Made by a program: the position numbers and the translations under genes. Under the pieces are notes generated by a model. It worked only from the letters and a program-made list of their open reading frames with translations, searched no databases and was not told the DNA's origin. From contig JAJDBG010000036.1 of NCBI GenBank assembly GCA_029261475.1, positions 1 to 45,739 on the forward strand: 45,739 nucleotides of DNA, written 5' to 3'. This DNA comes from Nitrospinaceae bacterium. Lineage in GTDB: Bacteria; Nitrospinota; Nitrospinia; Nitrospinales; VA-1. Positions 23,836 to 32,538 of the stretch are shown one piece after another (position 1 is the stretch's first letter; every line of letters begins with the position of its first letter).

Positions 23836-24629
23836 GACGGGCACCCGCAGTCGCAGGTCGATTCTACCCCGCTGAAGCGACCGAGTTGAATCGCGATATA
23901 CAATCCAGAATCGAACCCATAGCAGAGAAAATTCCGGCACTGGGAATTGTCGTTCCCCATGCCGGCTATATGTATTCCGGGAACGTTGCAGGATCGGTCT
24001 ACTCCCGCATTGAAATACCCGATACCGTTATCCTATTAGGTCCCAACCACAGCGGCAGGGGTCCCAATATTTCGGTGATGACGGAAGGCACCTGGGCCTC
24101 CCCTCTGGGTGATGTCGAAATAGACACCGCATTGGCAGAATCCATTTGCGCCGCCTCACCCATTTTGCAAGCCAACGCATCGGCTCATCAGCAGGAACAT
24201 TCCCTCGAAACACAAATCCCGTTTTTACAATATTTTTGTTCCCACTTTAGAATCGTTCCCATCTGTTTTATGCAAACAAACTGGAAAAACTGCCAGGAAG
24301 TCGCCCGCGCGATTCTGGAAGGAATGGGTGAACGGAAAGCCTTGATCGTCGCCAGCTCAGACATGAGCCATTATGAATCCCACGAGAACGCTACAAACAA
24401 GGACCGTCTCGCCATCGAGAAAATGATCGCACTCGACCCCACAGGCCTGTACCAAACCGTGCGCCGAGAAAGAATCAGCATGTGTGGTGTCGTGCCCGCG
24501 AGCATCATGCTCCTCTGCGCAAAAGCACAAGGAGCCCGGTCCAGCAAGTTGATCCGCTACCAGACCTCGGGCGAGATCAACAAAGACTGGAAACAAGTGG
24601 TCGGCTACGCCGGGATGGTGGTCTGCTGA
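23832..24629 (+). CDS. MEMO1 / AmmeMemoRadiSam system protein B family
   Basis: This 265-residue MEMO-family protein is related to extradiol dioxygenases. The metal-ligand-type histidines are in HAGYMYSGNVAGSVYS and GPNHSGRG, with conserved blocks HQQEHSLETQIPFLQ, SSDMSHYE and CGVVPASIML. The biochemical role in bacteria is unsettled; the family is often found with AmmeMemoRadiSam radical-SAM proteins, but none is in this window. The GTG start overlaps the TGA of the PCMT-like gene (GTGA), so the two are translationally coupled. A convergent minus-strand gene ends 54 bases later. Confidence 0.88.
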   Translation: MRRAPAVAGRFYPAEATELNRDIQSRIEPIAEKIPALGIVVPHAGYMYSGNVAGSVYSRIEIPDTVILLGPNHSGRGPNISVMTEGTWASPLGDVEIDTALAESICAASPILQANASAHQQEHSLETQIPFLQYFCSHFRIVPICFMQTNWKNCQEVARAILEGMGERKALIVASSDMSHYESHENATNKDRLAIEKMIALDPTGLYQTVRRERISMCGVVPASIMLLCAKAQGARSSKLIRYQTSGEINKDWKQVVGYAGMVVC

Positions 24630-24683
24630 TCGCCTCACCTGCAAACTATTTTGCTCAAAGAGATCGATGCGAGTTGCCCAATA

Positions 24684-25163
24684 TCACAGACCCAACTTCG
24701 ATAAGCCCTCAAGGTCATCCGGGCGGCGACCTAATGGCCAGTGATATTTACGGTCTTTTTCCTCAATGGATAGATCATTGATACTCGCTAGGCGCCTTTG
24801 CATGAAACCTTTCTTATCAAATTCCCAATTTTCGTTGCCGTAAGAACGAAACCAGTCACCGGAACGACTCCTCCATTCATAAGCAAACCTCACAGCAATG
24901 CGATTGTCGTCGAAAGCCCATAGTTCTTTGATCAAACGATAGTCCAACTCTCGCTTCCATTTGCGTTGTAAAAATTGAACGATCTCCGCACGCCCAGAAA
25001 AAAACTCTCCACGGTTTCTCCATTGACTGTCTGCCGTATAAGCCAGCGCAACCCGCTCGGCATCTCGCGTGTTCCAGGCATCTTCAGCCTTTCGCACTTT
25101 TTGAGACGCTGTTTCCTGCGTAAAAGGAGGAATGGGTGATTTGATTCCAGAATCTCTAGACAT
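24684..25163 (-). CDS. NTF2-like protein, DUF1348 type
   Basis: The 159-residue protein has the NTF2/SnoaL-like fold pattern: a helical N terminus ([21 protein letters not shown]), then [19 protein letters not shown] and beta strands with conserved tryptophans and arginines ([22 protein letters not shown]). DUF1348 proteins match this layout; no reaction is established. AAGGAG seven bases before ATG supports the start. It is third in the gene set divergent from the sigma-54 activator. Confidence 0.85.
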   Translation of the reverse strand: MSRDSGIKSPIPPFTQETASQKVRKAEDAWNTRDAERVALAYTADSQWRNRGEFFSGRAEIVQFLQRKWKRELDYRLIKELWAFDDNRIAVRFAYEWRSRSGDWFRSYGNENWEFDKKGFMQRRLASINDLSIEEKDRKYHWPLGRRPDDLEGLSKLGL

Positions 25164-25187
25164 TTTATTCTCCTTTAATGATTTTTT

Positions 25188-25784
25188 TTAAGCTGTCGTT
25201 CTCTGTTTCAACAATTTATTTTCTTTTTTCAGTTCATTGATTTCTTCATTCAACGATTGGACCTGCTCATGCGAGTGATAACGAGGGATATGTTTGGGGC
25301 AATTCACATCCCAAGCCTCCACTCTGAAAACAATGACACGCTCCACTCTGTCAGCAGTGTCTGTCACCTGCGCCATCAAATCGGCGTCATTTTCCACAAC
25401 CTCTGCCCGGCCCCATATTTTGACCCGCCGCTGATTTTCATAATCCATTAAGAAAATAAAAGCACGATCATTTTCAGACAGATTTCCCACCGTAATGTAT
25501 TGACGATTTCCAGAAAAGTCGGCAAAGGCCAAGGTATTTTCATCAAGAACTTTGAGAAATCCTTTTTCGCCTCCCCTGTGTTGAATGTAGGGGTAACCTT
25601 CGGAGCCTGTGCTTGCCAAATAAAAGGATTCCCTTTCGGCAATGAAGCTTTTAAGATCACCCGTCACCTTGTCCTCCCAACCACCTTGTTCTTCCATGCG
25701 TGCGTAACCCATACGCGAACCAAAACGTTCTTGCTGAGATTTGACCGCAGGTGTGAATGCGATGTCGCTGGATATTGTTTTCAT
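25188..25784 (-). CDS. Pyridoxamine 5'-phosphate oxidase-family flavoprotein
   Basis: A 198-residue member of the PNPOx/FMN-binding split-barrel family. Typical segments are FYLASTGSEGYPYIQHRGG, TLAFADFSGNRQYITVGNL, AFIFLMDYENQRRVKIWGRA and VFRVEAWDVNCPKHIPR. The C terminus is a helical tail (EQVQSLNEEINELKKENK), perhaps a coiled coil. It would use FMN or F420-type chemistry on an unknown substrate. I start at ATG 25784; the frame also allows a TTG three codons earlier. A strong terminator lies just upstream, between this gene and the AhpD-like gene, so its expression may depend on read-through. Confidence 0.88.
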   Translation of the reverse strand: MKTISSDIAFTPAVKSQQERFGSRMGYARMEEQGGWEDKVTGDLKSFIAERESFYLASTGSEGYPYIQHRGGEKGFLKVLDENTLAFADFSGNRQYITVGNLSENDRAFIFLMDYENQRRVKIWGRAEVVENDADLMAQVTDTADRVERVIVFRVEAWDVNCPKHIPRYHSHEQVQSLNEEINELKKENKLLKQRTTA

Positions 25785-25805
25785 GATTTCCAATTCTCCC
25801 TTTTA

Positions 25806-25840
25806 TATAAAAAAACAGGCCCGAAAAAATTTCGGGCCTG
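25806..25840 (-). terminator. Strong intrinsic terminator between the AhpD-like and flavoprotein genes
   Basis: CAGGCCCGAAA (25816-25826) and TTTCGGGCCTG (25830-25840) form a perfect 11-bp stem with a three-base loop. The minus strand continues with seven T residues (complement of 25809-25815). It begins seven bases after the stop codon of the AhpD-like gene. Confidence 0.88.
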
Positions 25841-25846
25841 AAATAT

Positions 25847-26392
25847 TTAATTGGCAGATAAGGCTGCCGCCTTCGGGAAGTCGTTCAGAGTTCCCGTCAC
25901 ATTATTGAAATAGTTACTGAAGGTTACAAATACAACCAATGCAATGATTTCGGTGATCTCTTCATCCGTATAACCCGCTTTGGTCATTGCCGTGACTTCT
26001 TCTGTTGTGACGGCACCTCGTGTTTCCAAAATACGACCCACAAACTTCAAAGCTGTATTAGTTTTAACATCCGGAGACTGTCCTTTGCGCCCGTCACGCA
26101 CTTCTTCATCGCGCAATCCAGCCGTCTTGCTAAGAGCACAGTGGACCGAAATACAATACGAACAACCATTAGATTCCGATACATAAAGTGAAATTTGTTC
26201 TTTCAGTGCTACGGGTAAGACGCCTTTATCCATAAAACCCCTGAAGCTAATATAAGCTGAGACCACTGCGGGGGAATTGGCCATCGTCTTGATCATGTTG
26301 GGAACCATTCCCAAGTTATTTTCCACTCCCTGATAAAGTTCCTTAACTTGACAATTGGCTTGATCGGCTTCGATTGCTTTGATTCTTTGCAT
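25847..26392 (-). CDS. AhpD-like carboxymuconolactone decarboxylase-family protein
   Basis: A 181-residue all-helical protein with the AhpD-type redox motif NGCSYCISVHCALSKTAG (CxxC plus histidine), which supports peroxidase or disulfide-reductase activity. It resembles the 'peroxidase-related' branch of the carboxymuconolactone decarboxylase family rather than true decarboxylases. AGGAGAATCAC precedes the ATG. It is the first gene behind a near-consensus sigma-54 promoter and a terminator follows it, so it should be the most strongly expressed of the three genes. Confidence 0.9.
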   Translation of the reverse strand: MQRIKAIEADQANCQVKELYQGVENNLGMVPNMIKTMANSPAVVSAYISFRGFMDKGVLPVALKEQISLYVSESNGCSYCISVHCALSKTAGLRDEEVRDGRKGQSPDVKTNTALKFVGRILETRGAVTTEEVTAMTKAGYTDEEITEIIALVVFVTFSNYFNNVTGTLNDFPKAAALSAN

Positions 26393-26485
26393 GTGATTCT
26401 CCTAAGTAAAAAAATATTGATTTCGATATACTTTATTCCATTCAGAACTTAGAGTTTTAAAACCCGCAAGTTCTTATCTTCTACA

Positions 26486-26503
26486 GAGCATAGAACGTGC
26501 CAA
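26486..26503 (-). promoter_or_regulatory. Sigma-54 (-24/-12) promoter for the AhpD-like gene
   Basis: The minus strand reads TTGGCACGTTCTATGCTC. This matches the sigma-54 consensus YTGGCACGNNNNTTGCW at all but one fixed base (A for T before TGC), with GG and GC ten bases apart. It lies about 95 bases upstream of the AhpD-like start codon, facing that gene. The divergent gene at 26629 encodes a sigma-54 activator, which supports the call. Confidence 0.8.
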
Positions 26504-26568
26504 ACAACGAAATAAAATAAAGTCATTTAATTATGTAACTTTAGAGAAATTTAATGAACCTCACACAA

Positions 26569-26602
26569 TTACTAAATTTAGTAATAAACGAAATTTAGTA
26601 AT
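26569..26602. promoter_or_regulatory. Palindromic candidate activator site (UAS)
   Basis: TTACTAAATTTAGTAA (26569-26584) is a perfect 16-base palindrome, and AAATTTAGTAAT recurs as a direct repeat at 26574-26585 and 26591-26602. The site lies some 65-100 bases upstream of the sigma-54 promoter, the distance usual for activator binding. It also lies within 60 bases of the activator's own start, so autoregulation is possible. Confidence 0.65.
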
Positions 26603-26628
26603 TTAAATTTTAAAAATAGTATATTATT

Positions 26629-28077
26629 ATGAGAAACAATGAATCATTCACCCATAAAAAAACCAAGATGAATTACCCCATCAAACTAATTCTAGACTCC
26701 GCAGGCGAAGGTATTTATGGATTGGACTCTGAGGGTTCCACTACTTTCATCAACCCCGCCGCCCAGAGAATGACCGGTTACAGCGAGGAAGAAATGATCG
26801 GAACTTGTCAGCACAAAATGGTGCACCATTCTAAAGCGGACGGAACGCCCTACTCCGTTCTCGACTGTCCCATTTATTCGGCTTTTAAAAATGGAGAGGC
26901 CTATAGTATTTCTAATGAGGTGTTCTGGAGAAAGGACGGGACCTCTTTTCCTGTGGATTACACCAGCACACCTATAATGATTGACGGAAAATGCCAAGGC
27001 GCAGTCGTCGTGTTCAATGACATTACCCTGCGAAAGAAGGATGAAGATGAAATCAATAGACTCAAGCAACAACTTGAACTGGAAAATGCTTATCTGAATG
27101 AGGAGATTCTGGAAGCCAAGTCGTATGGAGAGATCATAGGCAAAAGTCCGGCTCTTCACGCAATTTTAAGCCAAATCGAACTCGTTGCACCAACCGATGC
27201 CAGTGTGCTCATCACCGGAGAGTCGGGAACGGGAAAAGAATTGATCGCTCGCGAAATTCATAACCGTAGTTCACGCAAAAAAAGAACTCTCATCAGAGTA
27301 AATTGTGCTTCTATTCCCAAAGAACTTTATGAAAGTGAGTTTTTTGGTCACATCAAAGGAGCTTTCACGGGTGCAATCAAAGACCGGGCGGGTCGATTTG
27401 AGATGGCTCAGGGAGGGACCTTATTCCTGGATGAAATTGGCGAAATTCCATTGGATTTGCAAAGCAAATTATTGCGCGTTCTTCAGGAAGGAACTTTCGA
27501 AAAGGTTGGAGATGACAGGACCCGTAGTGTTGACGTTCGCATCATTGCCGCCACCAACCGCAATCTGAAAGAAGATGCACTTGCAGGTAAGTTCCGACAA
27601 GATCTGTTTTACCGGCTAAATGTATTCCCCATTGAATCACCACCGCTTCGCGAACGCATGGAAGATCTTCCAGCGCTTGCCGCTCATTTTCTAAAAAGTG
27701 CTACGAAAAAAATGAAAATTGCCGAACCACGCATCACTCAAGCCAACTTGAAAAATCTACAGAACTACGACTGGCCAGGCAATATCCGTGAATTGCAAAA
27801 CGTCTTAGATCGGGCCGCGATTCTTTCGAAAGGGGGGAAACTTCAGATAAATTTGCCCACAAACAGCCCCCGAAAAATAAATTCACCGACCCAGGAACTG
27901 AACAAAGAACGTATCTATACAGATGAGGAGATGAAGGAAAAGGAAAAACAAAACTTGGTGTGTGCATTGAAACAATGCGAGGGAAAAGTGACGGGCCCCA
28001 ATGGTGCCGCTGAACTTCTCAACATGAATCCCACGACAGTCTACTCGCGCATCAAAAAACTAAATATCAGAGTTTAG
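26629..28077 (+). CDS. Sigma-54-dependent transcriptional activator with PAS sensor
   Basis: The 482-residue regulator has a PAS domain (about 14-135), a short coiled linker, an AAA+ domain (about 167-395) and a C-terminal helix-turn-helix of Fis type (about 435-482). The AAA+ part shows Walker A (GESGTGKE, 197-204), the sigma-54-contacting GAFTGA loop (244-249), Walker B (GGTLFLDEIG) and the arginine-finger region (FRQDLFYRLNVFP). No receiver domain is present, so the signal probably acts directly on the PAS domain; cysteines near residues 60, 80 and 122 could be relevant. It is transcribed away from the AhpD-like gene set. ATG 26629 has no clear ribosome binding site; a start at 26668 is possible. 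Confidence 0.93.
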   Translation: MRNNESFTHKKTKMNYPIKLILDSAGEGIYGLDSEGSTTFINPAAQRMTGYSEEEMIGTCQHKMVHHSKADGTPYSVLDCPIYSAFKNGEAYSISNEVFWRKDGTSFPVDYTSTPIMIDGKCQGAVVVFNDITLRKKDEDEINRLKQQLELENAYLNEEILEAKSYGEIIGKSPALHAILSQIELVAPTDASVLITGESGTGKELIAREIHNRSSRKKRTLIRVNCASIPKELYESEFFGHIKGAFTGAIKDRAGRFEMAQGGTLFLDEIGEIPLDLQSKLLRVLQEGTFEKVGDDRTRSVDVRIIAATNRNLKEDALAGKFRQDLFYRLNVFPIESPPLRERMEDLPALAAHFLKSATKKMKIAEPRITQANLKNLQNYDWPGNIRELQNVLDRAAILSKGGKLQINLPTNSPRKINSPTQELNKERIYTDEEMKEKEKQNLVCALKQCEGKVTGPNGAAELLNMNPTTVYSRIKKLNIRV

Positions 28078-28159
28078 ACTGAGTGATTTTAAAAGGTGGT
28101 TGAATAAATAACACTCGGAAGGAAGAAATTCAAAAACTGGAAAGAAGAAATAATTCACA

Positions 28160-28199
28160 AGTGAGTCGCTCCACACAATGCGGAGCGACTTTGCCTTGT
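28160..28199 (+). terminator. Probable terminator after the activator gene
   Basis: AGTCGCTCC (28164-28172) pairs perfectly with GGAGCGACT (28182-28190), and outer CAAG/CTTG can extend it. Only a short T-run (TTT) follows, so efficiency is uncertain. Confidence 0.5.
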
Positions 28200-28244
28200 A
28201 TACCCCGGGTGGGGAATGATGGGGTGTTTATACGGGGGCTTTAA

Positions 28245-29000
28245 TTAAAATCCGCCGCCGATCTTTTTCATAAAAACACGTAACTCTTTGCCTGCTTCGC
28301 CGTCCCATTGATCGGCTTCTGCACCCAATGTGGACAAGACGGATTTGCCAGCACTGATCTCTAAACCTTTAGCAATGCTCACCAGAACACGTGTTCCGTA
28401 GCGTTCTACGAGATCATGTTCTTCGGCCGCACGGAACGCAATGTCAGGCCCCAATATCATGGCCCAAGTCTGTATCACGCTCACTTGGCGGGATTCTCGA
28501 AATTGCAAACTTTCGATACCATCCATATAAGTTTCCGCATTGATCTTTCCTTCTTCGTATTTTTCAATCAATTCGCGGAGTGTTTCTTCTTTGGAATTCA
28601 TTTTTCCAATCAGATATTCAAAAATCTTACCTTCAAATTTCTTCAATTCTTCCAAATTCCAAGGCGACTGAAAAATTTCTGATGGTCGAATTGCGCGACT
28701 CTCTTGTTCGATCTTATCCAAACAGACAGAACATCGTTCTCCAGCATCGTGAGAGAACGGCTTTCCACATTGGCATTTTGAGAGGCAGGTTTGAATTGCC
28801 AGAGCAAGAGCTTCCCCCTTGAGCCCCATAACCTCTTTCAAGGTGACACGGACAGGGTTTGCAATGTTGATAGAAATCCAATTGGCACAACAGGAACAAT
28901 AAAGCCTATAGTAACTCTCGTCTTCTTCAGGTTCAATGATCGGAGAGTATTTGTCTTCGCAGAGTTGGCACTGAATTTCGCGAGTCAGTGAATCGGTCAT
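28245..29000 (-). CDS. Zinc-ribbon-like protein of unknown function
   Basis: The protein carries four cysteine groups in its first half: CQLC, CSCC, CQC and CSVC, consistent with two zinc-ribbon modules. A charged helical second half follows (KFEGKIFEYLIGKMNSKEET onward). I recognise no family. The frame is open to 29072, but that would start within the terminator T-run of the upstream operon. I prefer ATG 29000, with GGAAAA upstream; ATG 29015 is also possible. It follows the oxidoreductase operon on the same strand but behind a strong terminator, so it is probably transcribed separately. A role in assembly or control of that enzyme would be speculation. Confidence 0.7.
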   Translation of the reverse strand: MTDSLTREIQCQLCEDKYSPIIEPEEDESYYRLYCSCCANWISINIANPVRVTLKEVMGLKGEALALAIQTCLSKCQCGKPFSHDAGERCSVCLDKIEQESRAIRPSEIFQSPWNLEELKKFEGKIFEYLIGKMNSKEETLRELIEKYEEGKINAETYMDGIESLQFRESRQVSVIQTWAMILGPDIAFRAAEEHDLVERYGTRVLVSIAKGLEISAGKSVLSTLGAEADQWDGEAGKELRVFMKKIGGGF

Positions 29001-29074
29001 AGTAAGTTTTTCCATTGGTGAATAATGCAGTTTAGATGATGCTGAGGGAAGTGGGGATTTAATTTTTTTCACAA

Positions 29075-29114
29075 CAAAAAAAGCCCATGCCCCACTCGTT
29101 AGAGGGGCATGGGC
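29075..29114 (-). terminator. Strong intrinsic terminator of the oxidoreductase operon
   Basis: GCCCATGCCCC (29083-29093) and GGGGCATGGGC (29104-29114) form a perfect 11-bp stem with a ten-base loop. The minus strand continues TTTTTTTGTTG. It lies about 25 bases after the delta subunit stop. Confidence 0.92.
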
Positions 29115-29138
29115 AATTTACTTTTTGGAGGGGTTTGA

Positions 29139-29420
29139 TTAACCGGCGTAAGCCTGTCCTAATCCTGCCGTTTCAGCTTCCTCGGCATTCCAAATAATCT
29201 CCCCAGTGGCACCATTAACTGGATGCATACTGATGGCTTTAGCCGTAGTACAGACTATCTCGCATAAAACACAACCCTTACAGCGATCTAGAACAATGAC
29301 GGCCTTCCCTGTCTTTTTGTCTAAAAGAATAGTGTCGGATTCAGGGCAATACATAATGCAAAGCCGACAACCTTTTTCGGCCGTACATTTTTCGTTGTCA
29401 ACATGGGCTACATTATACAC
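29139..29420 (-). CDS. 2-oxoacid:ferredoxin oxidoreductase, delta (ferredoxin) subunit
   Basis: This 93-residue electron-transfer subunit has two cluster-binding groups: C-x5-C-x2-C-x3-CP (CTAEKGCRLCIMYCP) and C-x2-C-x2-C-x3-C (CKGCVLCEIVC), consistent with two 4Fe-4S clusters. It accepts electrons from, or in the reductive direction supplies them to, the TPP-containing subunits. The start is GTG at 29420, with AGGAG upstream. It is last in the operon and is followed by the strong terminator. Confidence 0.9.
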   Translation of the reverse strand: MYNVAHVDNEKCTAEKGCRLCIMYCPESDTILLDKKTGKAVIVLDRCKGCVLCEIVCTTAKAISMHPVNGATGEIIWNAEEAETAGLGQAYAG

Positions 29421-29460
29421 GCTTGACTACTCCTGATTGAAACGTTAATGAAAACGAACG

Positions 29461-29481
29461 CGCCTCCCCTATGGGGAAGCG
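29461..29481 (-). other. Intercistronic hairpin between gamma and delta genes
   Basis: CGCCTCCCC (29461-29469) and GGGGAAGCG (29473-29481) pair with one mismatch around a three-base loop. No T-run follows, so it is probably an mRNA-processing or stability element. Confidence 0.5.
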
Positions 29482-29497
29482 TTTCATAAAATTGAAA

Positions 29498-30187
29498 TCA
29501 ATGAACGGCTAATGCCAAGTTGTCAGAAGACTTTGCCCATTCCTGAGCTATCGCATAGGCTGCTTTAATGGTCTCGTTGTTCTTCTGAAGCAATTGCTCT
29601 TTCTTGGCGTATTTTTTCTTAATGGCTTCGTCCAAAGTTGCTGTTCCGCCGGAAGCCACGTATTTCTTTCCAAATCGATCTTGAACCGCTTGTTCCATCT
29701 CGGCAAGACTAACTACATTAGTGATACCGATACAGGCACCAATCATAGCCATGTTGGTTGAAAGCTCGGTACCGCCAATTTCGAGTGCCAGTTTTGTCGC
29801 ATCGATATCAAAAACAGCAACATTCAAATCGTCAAGACGCTTATGATCTTCTTCATTCAACAGATCCGTCGCTGTATTGATGATTACCAAGCCATTTTCT
29901 TTGACCCCTGAATAAAACGGTGCTGTATAGCTCTTCTGCATTGTGATTACCTGAGGATGATAAACCATGATGATGTCAGGGTAAACCAATTCACCACGGT
30001 CATAAATCTTCTCAGGACCGATACGAGCGTAACTTTCAGCGGGAGCCATTCGTTTTTCGGCACCGAAAAACGGATTCGAGATGGAAAACAAACCAGCATT
30101 ATTAGCGGCCATCGCCAATAGATGTGCGGAAGTAACAGCCCCTTGACCACCGAGACCGGATATCCGGATATTCAACCTTTTCTTCAT
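29498..30187 (-). CDS. 2-oxoacid:ferredoxin oxidoreductase, gamma subunit
   Basis: The 229-residue gamma-type subunit carries the family start ISGLGGQGAVTSAHLLA, then FGAEKRMAPAESYARI and the central block NTATDLL. In this enzyme class gamma helps bind CoA and close the active site. I start at ATG 30187 because GGAG stands upstream at good spacing; the frame opens eight codons earlier. Its neighbours are beta upstream and delta downstream. Confidence 0.92.
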   Translation of the reverse strand: MKKRLNIRISGLGGQGAVTSAHLLAMAANNAGLFSISNPFFGAEKRMAPAESYARIGPEKIYDRGELVYPDIIMVYHPQVITMQKSYTAPFYSGVKENGLVIINTATDLLNEEDHKRLDDLNVAVFDIDATKLALEIGGTELSTNMAMIGACIGITNVVSLAEMEQAVQDRFGKKYVASGGTATLDEAIKKKYAKKEQLLQKNNETIKAAYAIAQEWAKSSDNLALAVH

Positions 30188-30264
30188 AACTACTCCTTTA
30201 TCAAATATCAAAACCCTCTTCAGGGCATCTCTAAAAATTTAATTTTACAATTTAGGAATTTGCC

Positions 30265-30285
30265 TGCCCTTTTATCCAAAGGGCA
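30265..30285 (-). other. Intercistronic hairpin between beta and gamma genes
   Basis: TGCCCTTT (30265-30272) and AAAGGGCA (30278-30285) form a perfect 8-bp stem. A second small hairpin, TTCCC/GGGAA (30313-30328), lies closer to the beta stop. Neither has a T-run on the minus strand. Confidence 0.5.
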
Positions 30286-30332
30286 AGCTCATATCCTAAT
30301 AATTTTCAAAGGTTCCCTCTAAGGGGAAGCTA

Positions 30333-31229
30333 TTATGCTTTTGCAGATTTCTTTGCTTTCTTTCTGGCTTTTGCCTCGTCATCCTTTTCCTTAAGGAATT
30401 TTTTGACATCGTCAGTTGCGTACTCTTTGTACACAAAACGACCGCCAATAGACTCAGCATCTTTCATCTCGTCAAGTCCCTCCATGCTTTGTTTTCCTAT
30501 TTCAAGAATACAAGGCGTATAGAGTTGGATGAAGGTTGGTCCAAACTCACGTGCAACAAGAATTGCATTTTTCAATGCTTTCTCAACGCGGTTGGGCTTA
30601 CTTACTGTGAGACAAGCCACATAATGACAACCTGACTCACGAGCGATTTCAGGCAGTCTGACTTTGTCAAACAGCTTCCCAACGGGAGCCATCTTGGAAA
30701 CAAAGCCTTTTTGCATGAGTCCACTTTCTTGTCCACCTGTGTTTGCATACAATTCGTTGTCAAAACAAATGGTCGTGAATTTTTCCTGGCGGAACCAGGA
30801 TTGAAGAGTCATGTCCAAGCCGATATCAACGGTTGCACCGTCACCAGCCAAAACAACAACATCTTTCACTTTGTCAGGAAAGCGTACTTTCAAAGCGCGG
30901 TGCAAACCCGAAGCAATCGCATTCTGGTTACCAAAAAGCGAATGGATGTTTTGTACGGCTACATGTGGGAATACCAGACTGGTACAACCTGTAGAACCTA
31001 CAAATACAGTGTCTTCGGGTGCGGGCAAGCTGGCCAGAACATAGCGGAATGCTATGGACTCGGGACAACCGGCGCAAAGAGAATGTTGCTCTATAAGCTC
31101 TTTGGAGGAACCAACATCTTTCCAACCACGATCCTGGTCTCCATAAGTTGCGTCTTCAACGAGATCTTGATACTCGGGAGGCATGATATCTGCCAAATCT
31201 TCGCAAATTTGTATTTTATCTTTACTCAT
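30333..31229 (-). CDS. 2-oxoacid:ferredoxin oxidoreductase, beta (TPP-binding) subunit
   Basis: The 298-residue beta subunit binds thiamine diphosphate through GDGATVDIG (129-137) and the asparagine region FDNELYANTGGQ. C52 and C55 (SLCAGCPES) with further cysteines (GCTSLVF and the CLTV region) probably hold the 4Fe-4S cluster close to TPP. The C terminus is lysine/alanine-rich (KKAKKSAKA). With alpha it decarboxylates pyruvate or 2-oxoglutarate, or carboxylates acetyl-CoA or succinyl-CoA in reverse. AAGG seven bases before ATG supports the start. Confidence 0.94.
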   Translation of the reverse strand: MSKDKIQICEDLADIMPPEYQDLVEDATYGDQDRGWKDVGSSKELIEQHSLCAGCPESIAFRYVLASLPAPEDTVFVGSTGCTSLVFPHVAVQNIHSLFGNQNAIASGLHRALKVRFPDKVKDVVVLAGDGATVDIGLDMTLQSWFRQEKFTTICFDNELYANTGGQESGLMQKGFVSKMAPVGKLFDKVRLPEIARESGCHYVACLTVSKPNRVEKALKNAILVAREFGPTFIQLYTPCILEIGKQSMEGLDEMKDAESIGGRFVYKEYATDDVKKFLKEKDDEAKARKKAKKSAKA

Positions 31230-31323
31230 AGCGAGCCTTTATATTGAGTTAATGGTAAAGTTCATTTTATTTTTATTAATGCACCGTCCAAGCGGCTTTC
31301 GCACGCTCAACCTGCGCAACGTT

Positions 31324-32538
31324 TCAAAGCCCTAAATGCTTTTTGATCTCTTCCGCAATAACTTCAGAAGGCATGGTCATGCCGCCAGCAACGCGGGGGC
31401 CTTCATACACTCTTTCGTTATTAGGAATAAGGGCTTTGATCTCTCGAGCCATCCATCCTGCCATATTGAACTCGGGAACAAAAATATGTTTAGCATTCGC
31501 CGTCGCTTCAAGAATTTCCTCATACGGGAAGGGGCGAATGGTTTTGATTTTAACCAAACCAACTTTAATACCTTCTGCTTCCAGCAGACGAATCGCTTCG
31601 CGTCCTTGGCTCACAGCGGTTCCAGAGCTTACGATCAGGATTTCCCGATCCACATTCTCAGTTTCAATCAAACCACCCAGAATAGCAATGGTATGCTTTC
31701 GAGATCGTTCAACCGCCGCTTTCACTTCCTGTTGCCAAGATGCATGCGTCGCGTAACTGATGTAGTTGGATTTCATGATGAAAGGATCACGCATCATTCG
31801 TACGGGAGGACACTCCATATCCATACATGGAACGGGTGACTTATAAGGATCATACGGAGGCAAACACAGATCCTCTGGTGCTTTGTTGACGGTATCTTTA
31901 GTATGCGTTACGAAAAATCCATCACAACAGTTTGCCAAAGGAAGATGAACATCAGGTTGCTCGGATACCATGAAGCCGGCAAGAATAAAATCATAAAGAT
32001 CCTGAGCCGTTTCTGCATGCCAAACCAACATACCCGTTTCCAAAAGATAAGCCATCTCCAAAGTATCAGGTTGAATACTAAGAGGTGAGTTGACACCACG
32101 ACAAGTCACTACAACTTGAATCGGCAATCGAGAACCCGCCCACATGGGGAAGTTTTCCATCGCACGCAAGGTACCGGGACCTGCGGTGGTGGTAAAAACA
32201 CGCGCTCCGCCAAAAGCGGCACCCGCACATTGACCCATAACCGCAAATTCACTTTCTCCTCGGAAATAATCAAGCAGATAACCTTCAGCGAACAATTCCC
32301 CAATCAATGCCGCCGCTTCACTCTGCGGGGTGATTGGATAGGCCACCGAAATATCCACACTGGCAACTTTGACAGCATCACGAATGATTTCACTGCCGGT
32401 CAAGAAAGATGGAGCCCCTTTCGCCGCGAACATATCGCTGACGTCAGTGTAGGTCTGATTCATCTTATTCTTTTCGCCAATCTTGACATGCTGAGACAAC
32501 TTTACTTTTTTGCCTTTTAAATCTACTTCTTTATTCAT
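31324..32538 (-). CDS. 2-oxoacid:ferredoxin oxidoreductase, alpha subunit
   Basis: The 404-residue alpha subunit has VAYPITPQSEAAALIGEL, the conserved TPP-contacting segment near its start, followed by FRGESEFAVMGQCAGAAFGG and TTTAGPGTLRAMENFPMW. The C-terminal half has the transketolase-C-type fold (SSGTAVSQGREAIRLLEAEG). The N terminus is about 30 residues longer than usual, but GGGAG seven bases before ATG 32538 supports it. Whether it acts on pyruvate or on 2-oxoglutarate cannot be decided from the sequence. Confidence 0.94.
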   Translation of the reverse strand: MNKEVDLKGKKVKLSQHVKIGEKNKMNQTYTDVSDMFAAKGAPSFLTGSEIIRDAVKVASVDISVAYPITPQSEAAALIGELFAEGYLLDYFRGESEFAVMGQCAGAAFGGARVFTTTAGPGTLRAMENFPMWAGSRLPIQVVVTCRGVNSPLSIQPDTLEMAYLLETGMLVWHAETAQDLYDFILAGFMVSEQPDVHLPLANCCDGFFVTHTKDTVNKAPEDLCLPPYDPYKSPVPCMDMECPPVRMMRDPFIMKSNYISYATHASWQQEVKAAVERSRKHTIAILGGLIETENVDREILIVSSGTAVSQGREAIRLLEAEGIKVGLVKIKTIRPFPYEEILEATANAKHIFVPEFNMAGWMAREIKALIPNNERVYEGPRVAGGMTMPSEVIAEEIKKHLGL

